This document shows positions 1-6,510 of a stretch of DNA of 12,318 nucleotides, piece by piece. Numbering within the stretch: position 1 is the stretch's first letter; every line of letters starts with the position of its first letter. A model generated the notes under the pieces. That model ran no database searches. It had not been told where the DNA came from and saw only the letters and a program-made list of their open reading frames with translations. This DNA comes from Clostridia bacterium. GTDB lineage: Bacteria; Bacillota; Sulfobacillia; SLMV01. The position numbers were made by a program, and so were the translations under genes. Where the stretch lies: NCBI GenBank assembly GCA_007136565.1, contig SLGS01000064.1:1-12318 (forward strand), given 5' to 3'.

Positions 1-1762
1 CCGGACCCTCGACGAGATCTTGCCGATCTCCGTGGGAACCTCCGAGGTGGAGACACTCATCGCCGCATCCGATGCTGAAATCGACGATGCCGAAGCCCAG
101 GCCGAAAGCCTCCTATCCTTTTTCTTCTCGCAGGGAGTGAAGGCGGGGGGGATTGACGCCTTCAGGGATCAGATTCGCGAGACATTCCAACGCTCCGAAC
201 TGCCGGACGATCTGGCGGAGTTCGTCGGGGAGGCGACTGCTACCCTCCTGGTACCGAACCTGCTCTACAACGCGGATGAAACCGAGAATCGCCGCCGCGG
301 CGCCGCGGAGTCGGTGGAGCCCGTAATGATCTTGAAAGGGCAAGTCCTGGTTTCGGATGGAGAACTGATTTCCTCCGAGGACATGGTTCGGTTGAGGGAT
401 GCCGGTCTGCTGGCGGATGATCGCCCCTGGCGGATTTACCTCTCGTCCGTCGCTTACGCGCTATTGATCATAGGCCTCGGAGGAGTATATTTCTACCGGC
501 TGGACCCCGACGTCATCTCCCTCGAGTCCCGCATGGTTCTCGTCGGCCTCGTTTTCGTGGCGACGCTATTCGTCGCTCGATTGGCGATGACAGTATCGCC
601 CTTCCTGGTTCCCCTGGCGGCTGGCACCATATTGCTTGCGGTGCTCATGAATTCCAACACCGCGATATTCGCCGGGGTCATGATGTCGGTCGGATTGTTC
701 TTGGTCTCCGGCGGCGATATGCAGGTGGTGTTGGTTGCTTCCGTCGGCGCGATCACGGCTGCCTTAGCGGCCACCAGGGTCGAAGACAGAAACGATCTAA
801 TGAGAGCCGGGGTCTTCACCTCGGTGGTGGGAATGGTCGCGCTGATCACCTACGCCTTCTACACCGGCGGTGCCACGATACGGGATCCCCTTCTTTGGAG
901 AAGCATGCTGTGGACCGGTGGAAATGGTCTGCTTTCGGCCGTGGTGGCCATCGGGACCCTGCCTTTCCTCGAGACGCTCTTCGGGATCATAACCCCGGTG
1001 AAACTCGTGGAGTTGGCCAGCCCCACCCAACCGCTGTTGCGGCGCTTGCTGGAGGAGGCGCCCGGTACGTATCACCATAGCCTCATGGTGGCGAACATGG
1101 CCGAGGCGGCCGTCGAAGCCGTGGGCGGGGATCCGGTGCTGGCCCGCGTAGGAGCCTATTTCCACGATGTGGGTAAGGCTCGAAGGCCCTACTTCTTCGT
1201 CGAAAACCAATTCGGGGGTGAAAATCCCCACGATAAGTTGTCGCCCAACTTAAGCGCACTCATAGTCATCTCCCACGTCAAGGATGGCGTTGAGATGGCC
1301 AGGGATGCGGGGATGCCCGAGCCGGTGGTCGACTTCATCGCCACTCACCACGGCACCACCCTGACCGGTTATTTCTACTCCCGGGCCAAGGAACTGGCCG
1401 GGGGAGAAGCGGTTTCAGAAGAGGGATTCCGCTACCCGGGTCCGAGGCCGCAGAGCAAAGAGACCGCCGTCGTGATGCTCGCCGATGCGGTGGAGGCGAC
1501 GGTTCGATCATTATCTCGCCCCACGCCCGATCGCATTCGAGCCGTGGTGCGGGATATAATACACGCGCGTCTCGAGGACGGGCAGCTGGATCGTTGTGAC
1601 TTGACCCTCAAGGATCTGGATCGAGTGGGAGACGTATTTACCCAGGTTCTATCGGGGGCCTTCCACCGGCGAATCGAGTATCCCGAATCCGTGATCAAAG
1701 CCATGGCGGCCGAGGAAAAGGGGGAGGCCAAGCGTGGGGATGCAGATAAAGGTAAACCTTGA
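1..1762 (+). CDS. pgpH: 7TM-HD family (PgpH-type) cyclic-di-AMP phosphodiesterase, 5'-truncated
   Basis: A multi-pass membrane protein with a cytoplasmic HD phosphohydrolase domain; characterised relatives (PgpH) hydrolyse c-di-AMP to pApA. The reading frame is open to the window edge (frame starting at base 2), so the N-terminus is missing. The TTG at 20 is only the first possible start codon and sits inside the extracellular 7TMR-HDED domain. Numbering from that TTG, residues 1 to about 135 are extracellular and end in the typical ILKGQVLVSDGELIS segment. Seven hydrophobic helices follow (about 140-325), then the HD domain. Metal-ligand candidates are H353 (in YHHS), H382-D383 (HDVGK), H419, H443-H444 (THHG) and D489 (LADAVEA), the complete set expected for an active enzyme. 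The C-terminal tail is Lys/Glu-rich. The gene overlaps ybeY by 29 nt, a pairing seen in Firmicutes next to phoH, so phoH probably lies upstream. The family call is secure; c-di-AMP specificity is inferred from homologues. Confidence 0.93.
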   Translation, partial: RTLDEILPISVGTSEVETLIAASDAEIDDAEAQAESLLSFFFSQGVKAGGIDAFRDQIRETFQRSELPDDLAEFVGEATATLLVPNLLYNADETENRRRGAAESVEPVMILKGQVLVSDGELISSEDMVRLRDAGLLADDRPWRIYLSSVAYALLIIGLGGVYFYRLDPDVISLESRMVLVGLVFVATLFVARLAMTVSPFLVPLAAGTILLAVLMNSNTAIFAGVMMSVGLFLVSGGDMQVVLVASVGAITAALAATRVEDRNDLMRAGVFTSVVGMVALITYAFYTGGATIRDPLLWRSMLWTGGNGLLSAVVAIGTLPFLETLFGIITPVKLVELASPTQPLLRRLLEEAPGTYHHSLMVANMAEAAVEAVGGDPVLARVGAYFHDVGKARRPYFFVENQFGGENPHDKLSPNLSALIVISHVKDGVEMARDAGMPEPVVDFIATHHGTTLTGYFYSRAKELAGGEAVSEEGFRYPGPRPQSKETAVVMLADAVEATVRSLSRPTPDRIRAVVRDIIHARLEDGQLDRCDLTLKDLDRVGDVFTQVLSGAFHRRIEYPESVIKAMAAEEKGEAKRGDADKGKP

Positions 1763-2243
1763 ACATCCAGCGGATCCCATCATCGTTCCGGTAATCCGCA
1801 GCGTACTTCGAAGCCTCCTGCACACTGTTGCGGGGGAATATCCCGAACTGAACGATCGGGGGCAACTCAGCGTGGACATCACCCTGGTCGATGGCGAGAC
1901 CATCCGAGAATTGAACGGGCGTTTTCGAGGGAAGGACGAGCTGACCGACGTGCTCGCATTCCCTCTACTGGACGCCCACCAGTCCGACGATCCGTTCTCG
2001 CCACCCTCTGCACAGGAGCCACGCGAACTCGGTGACGTCGTGATTTCCGTGCCCGTGGCGGACGAGGGGGCGAAGGCCCGGGGCGTCTCCCTGGTCCACG
2101 AGCTGGCCTTTCTGGCGTGTCACGGGACCCTGCACCTGCTCGGATGGGATCACCCCGATGACTCGTCCCTAGAATCCATGCATCAGATTTCCCTGGATGC
2201 CTTGGCGACGGTCCTGCCGGAGGATCCGGTGCTTGAACTTTGA
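1734..2243 (+). CDS. ybeY: Endoribonuclease YbeY (16S rRNA maturation factor)
   Basis: YbeY is a zinc-dependent single-strand RNase that acts in 16S rRNA 3' maturation and late 70S quality control. The 169-aa product has the diagnostic UPF0054 zinc motif HGTLHLLGWDH, with ligands H130, H134 and H140. It also has the upstream conserved blocks LNGRFRGKDELTDVLAFPL and LGDVVIS. In the usual TDVLSFP block the Ser is Ala here, a mild change. The length is normal for the family (about 150-170 aa). GTG at 1734 is chosen over ATG at 1740 because GGGGGAG at 1720-1726 lies 7 nt before the GTG but 13 nt before the ATG. The first 29 nt overlap the end of the HD phosphodiesterase gene, suggesting translational coupling. 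Era, another 16S 3'-end factor, lies two genes downstream, so the cluster is functionally coherent. Confidence 0.95.
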   Translation: MGMQIKVNLEHPADPIIVPVIRSVLRSLLHTVAGEYPELNDRGQLSVDITLVDGETIRELNGRFRGKDELTDVLAFPLLDAHQSDDPFSPPSAQEPRELGDVVISVPVADEGAKARGVSLVHELAFLACHGTLHLLGWDHPDDSSLESMHQISLDALATVLPEDPVLEL

Positions 2244-2253
2244 AAGGAAGAGG

Positions 2254-3399
2254 GTGACGAACCTGAAATCGTCGATACGATCCTCTCTCCCCCGGGTACT
2301 GGCAATATCCGTGATTTCCATTCTCTTGCTTTGTGCCATCATCGTTCCTTTCGCCTGTGGCGGCGACGAGGAGGAACCGCCGGAGGAAGACCCCATCGAA
2401 GAGCCGCTGGAGCCGGAACCCGAGGAGGAAGAGGAAGAAGAGGAAGAAGAGGAAGGTCCCGCGGAGGGGGAAGGAGTAAACCCCCTGACCGGTCTTTATG
2501 CTCCAGAAGACTTGCTCGCACGAAGGATCCTAGGTGTCGTTATCGATAACTCCCCCCGGGCGCGGCCGCACCTCGGATTGACCGAGGCGGACGTGATAAT
2601 CGAGATGTTGGTGGAGGGCGGGGCCACGCGATTCCTGGCTTTATACCTGCAAAATGATCCAGAGGTGGTCGGCCCGGTGCGAAGCGCTCGCCACTATTTC
2701 TTGAACCTACTGGAATCCATGGATGCCCTCTTGGTTCACTGCGGGGGCAGCCCACAGGCCTATCAAACCATCCGCGACGGTGGTTTGAAGACCCTCGACG
2801 ATCTTCGGGGCGGGGGACAGTTTTTCCGACAACCTTCTCCGGGTGTTCCTTACGAACACACCCTATTCACGAGGATGCCCGAGAATCGGGAGCAGGTCAT
2901 ATCCCGGGAACTGGGGCGGGACGAACCTCCCGCGGCACCGTGGGCCTTTGCGGGACGGGTGGACCGTCCGGGGATCTCCGGGCAATCGGGACAGGAGATG
3001 ACCGAGTTTCGGGTCAAGTTCCCCCCGGGCTATGACACCTACTCGACCTCGTACGTCTACGATGATGATGCCGACGTATACCTGAGAACCATGGGCGGTG
3101 AACCCCACGCCGATCGCGAATCGGGGGAAGAACTCAGTTTCTCCAACATCGTGATACTTTGGGCGCGAACCAACCGCATTCCCGGCGATACCGAGGGCAG
3201 GCTGAACATCGACTTGAAGGGATCCGGGGATGCCCTCATCGTGACGGGGGGTAAGGGCTATTCGGGATTTTGGTCCGCCGAGGATGGTTTCTCCCTGAGC
3301 GGGCCGAGGGATCGAGAGGTCAGGCTGACGCCGGGCAAGACTTGGATAGCCATAATACCCGAGGATACGGCGATTGAGGTGGAGGGATTGCAGCCGTGA
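2254..3399 (+). CDS. DUF3048 (YerB-like) membrane-anchored extracytoplasmic protein
   Basis: Similar to the DUF3048/YerB family of Firmicute and Actinobacterial lipoproteins, whose function is unknown. The starting GTG gives 381 aa: a basic N-terminus, a hydrophobic helix (about 15-34), then Cys35-Gly-Gly. The bases PFAC are a poor lipobox (Pro at -3, Phe at -2), so lipidation is plausible but uncertain. Residues 38 to about 75 form a glutamate/proline-rich linker. The globular part opens with NPLTGLY and continues with GVVIDNSPRARPHLGL, EADVIIEMLVEGGATRF, VGPVRSARHYF and VHCGGSPQAYQ, all DUF3048 hallmarks. The C-terminal half has the family's second domain (NIDLKGSGDALIVTGGKGYSG). The start is ambiguous: GTG 2254 has AGGAAG only 3 nt upstream, while in-frame TTG 2233 has GGAGG 9 nt upstream and would overlap ybeY. 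An ATG at 2197 would add 19 residues ahead of the signal and is unlikely. The stop overlaps the era start by 4 nt (GTGA). Confidence 0.85.
   Translation: MTNLKSSIRSSLPRVLAISVISILLLCAIIVPFACGGDEEEPPEEDPIEEPLEPEPEEEEEEEEEEEGPAEGEGVNPLTGLYAPEDLLARRILGVVIDNSPRARPHLGLTEADVIIEMLVEGGATRFLALYLQNDPEVVGPVRSARHYFLNLLESMDALLVHCGGSPQAYQTIRDGGLKTLDDLRGGGQFFRQPSPGVPYEHTLFTRMPENREQVISRELGRDEPPAAPWAFAGRVDRPGISGQSGQEMTEFRVKFPPGYDTYSTSYVYDDDADVYLRTMGGEPHADRESGEELSFSNIVILWARTNRIPGDTEGRLNIDLKGSGDALIVTGGKGYSGFWSAEDGFSLSGPRDREVRLTPGKTWIAIIPEDTAIEVEGLQP
2422..2456 (+). repeat. Polypurine 9-nt repeat encoding a poly-Glu linker
   Basis: An uninterrupted 35-nt purine run built from nearly four copies of the unit GAGGAAGAA (the first copy reads GAGGAGGAA). 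It lies in the DUF3048 gene and encodes eleven consecutive glutamates between the membrane anchor and the globular domain. The units are in frame (9 nt = 3 codons), so slippage by whole units would change linker length without disrupting the frame. Confidence 0.85.
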
Positions 3400-4325
3400 C
3401 CGAACGATCGAAGTGCCAAGAATTCAAATCGGGTTTCCTCGCCGTTATGGGGTACGCCAACGTGGGCAAATCCACCCTGGTTAATGCCCTGGTGGGCACC
3501 AAGGTGAGCATAGTTTCTCCCCGGGCGCAAACGACGCGCCATCGGATCATGGGGGTATTGCACCGTCCCAACGCACAGCTGGTATTCCTGGACACCCCGG
3601 GCATCCACGAGCCCAGGGATCGCCTGGGTGATCAAATGATCCGAGGTGCCCGGGGAGCCGTAGTGGATGTGGATGTGGTCCTCCTCGTGGTGGACTCCTC
3701 GCGGCCAGAGCCCGGCAAGGGTGATGCGCGGGCGGCGAAGATTTCCATCTCAAGTGGGGCGCCGACGCTGCTGGTGCTCAACAAGATCGATTTGATCCCA
3801 CCGGAGGCTCGTCAGGATAGGATCGAACGTTACTCCGAACTGGGGGATTTCGACGCCGTAATCCCCATTTCGGCGATGAACGGGTGGAACCTGGACACCC
3901 TCCTGGATGAGATATTGGATCGGGTGCCCCCCGGAGGACCCAGGTATTTCCCCGAGGAGTCCGTCACCGACAGGCCCACCGCTTTCCTGGTGGGTGAGTT
4001 GGTTCGCGAAAAGATCCTGCACCTCACCAAGGAGGAAGTCCCCCATTCGACCGCCGTCGTGGTGAGGGAGGCCGAAGAACGGCCGGGCCCCGTCTACTAC
4101 GTGGCGGCCGATATAGTCGTGGATAGGGCTTCTCAGAAGGGGATATTGATCGGAAGCGGTGGGAGCATGATCCGAAAAGTGGGGGAGGCGGCGCGGATCG
4201 AAGTCGAGGAGCTCCTGGGGATCAAGGTGTATCTCGACCTGTTCGTTCGGGTGGAGAAGGGCTGGCGAGATAATCCCAGCATGCTAAACGAATTGGGGCT
4301 TTCCGACGACCCGCGGGGGTACTGA
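3396..4325 (+). CDS. era: GTPase Era, 16S rRNA/30S assembly factor
   Basis: Era is a GTPase with a C-terminal KH domain that binds the 3' end of 16S rRNA and checks 30S maturation. The 309-aa product carries all G motifs: G1 GYANVGKST (19-27), the Era effector stretch SPRAQTTRHRI (41-51), G3 DTPG (66-69), G4 NKID (129-132) and G5 SAM (159-161). The KH domain occupies about 205-295, with the GxxG loop as IGSGGSMIRKVG (G253-G256). Two departures from the common family consensus are visible: the P-loop reads GYAN rather than GRPN, and the KH loop has Ser where Lys is usual (IGKGG). Both keep the required glycines and P-loop Lys/Ser. GTG 3396 overlaps the DUF3048 stop as GTGA and has GGAGGG at 3381-3386, 9 nt upstream. 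The stop overlaps recO by 1 nt (TGATG), so era and recO are likely translationally coupled. Confidence 0.97.
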   Translation: MTERSKCQEFKSGFLAVMGYANVGKSTLVNALVGTKVSIVSPRAQTTRHRIMGVLHRPNAQLVFLDTPGIHEPRDRLGDQMIRGARGAVVDVDVVLLVVDSSRPEPGKGDARAAKISISSGAPTLLVLNKIDLIPPEARQDRIERYSELGDFDAVIPISAMNGWNLDTLLDEILDRVPPGGPRYFPEESVTDRPTAFLVGELVREKILHLTKEEVPHSTAVVVREAEERPGPVYYVAADIVVDRASQKGILIGSGGSMIRKVGEAARIEVEELLGIKVYLDLFVRVEKGWRDNPSMLNELGLSDDPRGY

Positions 4326-5065
4326 TGTCCGACGCCGGCTACGATGTCGAGGCCATCATCCTCTCGAGCAAACCCCTCGGTGAAAGGGATCGGTTGATCA
4401 CCGCCATAACCCCCGATCGCGGTTTACTCCGCTTTGCGGCCCGGGGGACCCAGTCTCCCGGCAGTAAGCTGGCCCATGCGATCCTCCCGTTTTCGAGGGT
4501 GAGCCTGTCCCTTTGGAGGGGCAAGTCCCTGGATGGGCTCCGGGGTGGAGAAGTTGTGGAATCCCATCGTCCCCTGAGGGAGAGCCCGGATCTCCTGGCC
4601 CACGCCTACTGCATGGCGGAAGTGGGCAAGTTGATGGCCAGGGAAGGGGAGGCGGATCGCGCCCTCTACCTGCTGGTAGCCACGGCGGCGAACATGCTCG
4701 AGGGGCTCGATCCGGATCTCGTCCTGGCGTTTTACCTGGTTCGGGCCGTCAAGGTGGCCGGTCTGTTCCCCCAATTGGATGAGTGTGCGAGGTGTTCGAG
4801 ACCGACCGAAGGCGGGTTCCTCTCCTTCGAGTCGGGCGCGGTCAGTTGTGGGGAGTGCCCCAGGGAACCGGGTTTCGGGGAGCGCCTATCTCCCGGCCTT
4901 CCATCCCTGGCGGTGGCGCTCCGCGATATACATCCCCGTCGCCTGGGGGAAGTGAAAGTGTCCCGGGAGATCGTGGTGGAACTTAGGGAACTCATGTTGG
5001 ACTATCTCGAGCACCACGCAGGAAGATCGGTGAATTCGAGGCGATTTCTAGATATACTAGCTTAG
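4325..5065 (+). CDS. recO: DNA repair protein RecO
   Basis: RecO works with RecR (and RecF) to load RecA onto SSB-coated single-stranded DNA. The 246-aa product has the N-terminal OB-fold (about 1-80) opening with the typical EAIILSSKPLGERDRLITAITPDRGLLRFAARG block (residues 9-41). A helical region follows, then the Cys4 zinc site CxxC...CxxC: C154, C157, C175 and C178. The length matches the family (about 240-260 aa). ATG 4325 overlaps the last base of the era stop; the only upstream Shine-Dalgarno-like sequence is a weak GGGGG at 4314-4319, which fits translation coupled to era. The era-recO order is common in Firmicutes. The last 15 bases contain TATACT, a possible -10 element for the next genes. 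Confidence 0.94.
   Translation: MSDAGYDVEAIILSSKPLGERDRLITAITPDRGLLRFAARGTQSPGSKLAHAILPFSRVSLSLWRGKSLDGLRGGEVVESHRPLRESPDLLAHAYCMAEVGKLMAREGEADRALYLLVATAANMLEGLDPDLVLAFYLVRAVKVAGLFPQLDECARCSRPTEGGFLSFESGAVSCGECPREPGFGERLSPGLPSLAVALRDIHPRRLGEVKVSREIVVELRELMLDYLEHHAGRSVNSRRFLDILA
5053..5058 (+). promoter_or_regulatory. Candidate -10 box (TATACT) before the DUF4342-glyQS block
   Basis: TATACT is a one-mismatch match to the sigma-A -10 consensus TATAAT and lies in a locally AT-rich patch at the end of recO, unusual for this GC-rich sequence. It would place the transcript start near 5065, at the recO stop and 30-40 nt before the DUF4342 gene. No convincing -35 is visible at 16-18 nt spacing (the region around 5029-5035 reads GGTGAAT), and no TG extended element is present, so this is only a candidate. 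Confidence 0.35.
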
Positions 5066-5072
5066 ACCAGTA

Positions 5073-5082
5073 GACCGCGGTC
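5073..5082. promoter_or_regulatory. Perfect 10-bp palindrome GACCGCGGTC
   Basis: A perfect dyad without a spacer in the 41-nt gap between recO and the DUF4342 gene. It lies just downstream of the candidate -10 box, where an operator could act. The flanks add a partial AGT...ACT extension. The lack of a loop makes an RNA hairpin less likely than a DNA-binding site. A chance palindrome in GC-rich sequence is also possible. Confidence 0.3.
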
Positions 5083-5106
5083 ACTCGAGAGTTCGGAGGG
5101 ATTACA

Positions 5107-5535
5107 GTGGATGATCTCAAGAAAGTGGACGAGCTCAGGGAACGTACGGGTGTCAGTTATCGCGAAGCCAAAGAAGCCCTGCAAAGATCTGACGGGGACT
5201 TGCTCGAGGCCTTGATCTACCTCGAGGAATGTGCCCGGGAGCGTCGCTGGGCCGAGCGGATCCACGTCAGCGGCGGCGAGTTGGTGGACAAGGTCAGGGA
5301 CCTCATCCATGAAGGGAACGTGCGCCACGTCAAGATCCGCCACGACGACCGCACCCTCCTGGAGTTCCCGGTTACCGTAGGGGCCCTGGGAGCCCTGTTG
5401 TTGCCCACCCTGGCCGCACTGGGAGCAATTGCCGCCATGGTGACCGAATGCACGGTTATCGTGGAGCGCGGCCCCGGCACAGAGTTTACCGACGAAGGCG
5501 ACTCCGATGATTCCTGCGAGGAGAATCGGGACTGA
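5107..5535 (+). CDS. UBA-like / DUF4342 domain small membrane protein
   Basis: A 142-aa protein of unknown function. Residues 1 to about 45 form a UBA/EF-Ts-N-like helical bundle, with the pattern VDELRERTGVSYREAKEALQ followed by DGDLLEALIYLEE, as in the ribosome- or ubiquitin-associated UBA fold. Residues about 53-118 match DUF4342: GGELVDKVRDLIHEGNVRHV, then FPVTVGALGALLLPTLAALG, a single hydrophobic membrane segment. The tail is acidic (DEGDSDDSCEENRD). GTG 5107 has a strong GGAGGG at 5095-5100, 6 nt upstream. The gene lies between recO and glyQ, where DUF4342 genes also occur in some Clostridia. That supports a conserved link with the glycyl-tRNA synthetase genes but does not define a role. 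It could be a membrane-tethered binding protein; no catalytic motif is seen. Confidence 0.85.
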   Translation: MDDLKKVDELRERTGVSYREAKEALQRSDGDLLEALIYLEECARERRWAERIHVSGGELVDKVRDLIHEGNVRHVKIRHDDRTLLEFPVTVGALGALLLPTLAALGAIAAMVTECTVIVERGPGTEFTDEGDSDDSCEENRD

Positions 5536-5539
5536 CGTT

Positions 5540-5557
5540 GGATGCGATACCGCATCC
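5540..5557 (+). promoter_or_regulatory. Short perfect hairpin in the DUF4342-glyQ spacer
   Basis: GGATGCG (5540-5546) pairs with CGCATCC (5551-5557) across an ATAC tetraloop: a perfect 7-bp stem, extendable by two G-U pairs. It begins 4 nt after the DUF4342 stop and about 60 nt before the glyQ start. No T-run follows, so it is not an intrinsic terminator. It could be an mRNA processing or stability element separating DUF4342 from glyQS expression. Function is inferred only. Confidence 0.5.
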
Positions 5558-5616
5558 GGGGTCGCGAAATTGCGCACGTTCCCCCAATATTTCCAGAGCC
5601 GGAAGGTGATGTCTGC

Positions 5617-6507
5617 ATGCACATGACTTTTCAGGACGCCATCCTGAAATTGAACGAGTTTTGGCGTGACCGCGGCTGCCTGCTCGAGCAACCCTACGAT
5701 GTGGAAAAGGGGGCCGGGACCATGCACCCGACTACCTTCTTCCGGTCGCTGGGTCCGGAGCCCTGGTCCGTGGCGTACACGGAGCCGTCGCGGAGGCCGG
5801 TGGACGGTCGCTACGGGGAGAATCCCGTTCGGCTGTACAGGCACTGGCAGTACCAGGTCATCATCAAACCCTCCCCCGAGGATATCCAGGAAGTCTACCT
5901 GGAAAGCCTCGGGGCCCTGGGCATCGACTTTTCCCGGCACGACGTCAGGTTTGTGGAGGATAACTGGGAGGCACCCACCCTCGGCGCCTGGGGGTTGGGG
6001 TGGGAGGTCTGGATCGATGCCATGGAGGTCACCCAATTCACGTTCTTTCAGCAGATGGGTGGCATGGAACTGTCCCCCATCGCCGTGGAGCTCACCTACG
6101 GACTGGAAAGGCTTACCGGGTTTCTCCAGGGAACCGAAAACGTCTTCGACCTGGATTGGAACGGTAAGATCAGTTACGGCGACGTTTTCCGCCGGGCTGA
6201 GTTCGAACATTCCAAGTATTCCTTCGAGGTAGCCGATGTCAACTACCTTTTCCAATCCTTCGACGCCTACGAGAGCGAGGCACATCGATGCCTGGAGGAG
6301 GACCTGGTCCTCCCGGCGTATGACCTCACCCTCAAGTGTTCCCACGTATTCAACCTCCTGGACAGCCGGGGTGCGCTCAGCGTAACGGAGCGCACCGGGT
6401 ACATGGGTCGGGTCAGGAGACTCGCGCGACGGTGTGCGCGGGCCTACGTAGACCAGCGGGAGAACCAGGGATTTCCCCTGCTAGATGACCCCGGGGAGGT
6501 GGGATGA
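5617..6507 (+). CDS. glyQ: Glycyl-tRNA synthetase alpha subunit
   Basis: The catalytic alpha subunit of the bacterial alpha2beta2 GlyRS, which charges tRNA-Gly with glycine using ATP. The 296-aa product is close to the E. coli and Bacillus subunits (about 300 aa) and matches family blocks throughout: GAGTMHP, SRRPVDGRYGENP, QYQVIIKPSP, RFVEDNWEAPTLGAWGLGWE, MEVTQFTFFQQMGG, TYGLERL and, near the end, SVTERTGYMGRVRRLAR and GFPL. The ATG at 5617 is preferred. It is preceded by GGAAGGTGAT at 5601-5610 with 6-nt spacing, and the protein then aligns with the usual N-terminus. An in-frame ATG at 5542 would add 25 residues with no family counterpart. The frame ends 3 nt before the glyS start codon, so the subunits are probably translated together. 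No glycine T-box is found upstream. Confidence 0.96.
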   Translation: MHMTFQDAILKLNEFWRDRGCLLEQPYDVEKGAGTMHPTTFFRSLGPEPWSVAYTEPSRRPVDGRYGENPVRLYRHWQYQVIIKPSPEDIQEVYLESLGALGIDFSRHDVRFVEDNWEAPTLGAWGLGWEVWIDAMEVTQFTFFQQMGGMELSPIAVELTYGLERLTGFLQGTENVFDLDWNGKISYGDVFRRAEFEHSKYSFEVADVNYLFQSFDAYESEAHRCLEEDLVLPAYDLTLKCSHVFNLLDSRGALSVTERTGYMGRVRRLARRCARAYVDQRENQGFPLLDDPGEVG

Positions 6508-6510
6508 ACA

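Noticed and set aside
2197..2253. Extension of the DUF3048 protein to an ATG at 2197
   Set aside because: It would overlap ybeY by 47 nt, lacks a good ribosome binding site, and places an Arg-rich stretch before the signal segment; GTG 2254 or TTG 2233 fit better.
5066..5106. ACCGCGG resembling part of a T-box core before the DUF4342 gene
   Set aside because: The match is just the palindrome GACCGCGGTC; there is no specifier stem, no GGUGG portion of the core and no terminator.
5542..5616. Start of glyQ at ATG 5542
   Set aside because: This ATG lies inside the hairpin, lacks a Shine-Dalgarno sequence, and the extra 25 residues have no counterpart in GlyQ proteins; ATG 5617 has GGAAGGTGAT at proper spacing.
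5062..6345. A 427-codon open frame on the minus strand across the DUF4342 gene and glyQ
   Set aside because: It is antisense to well-supported genes, shows no recognisable domain, and such long antisense frames are common in GC-rich coding sequence with biased third positions.
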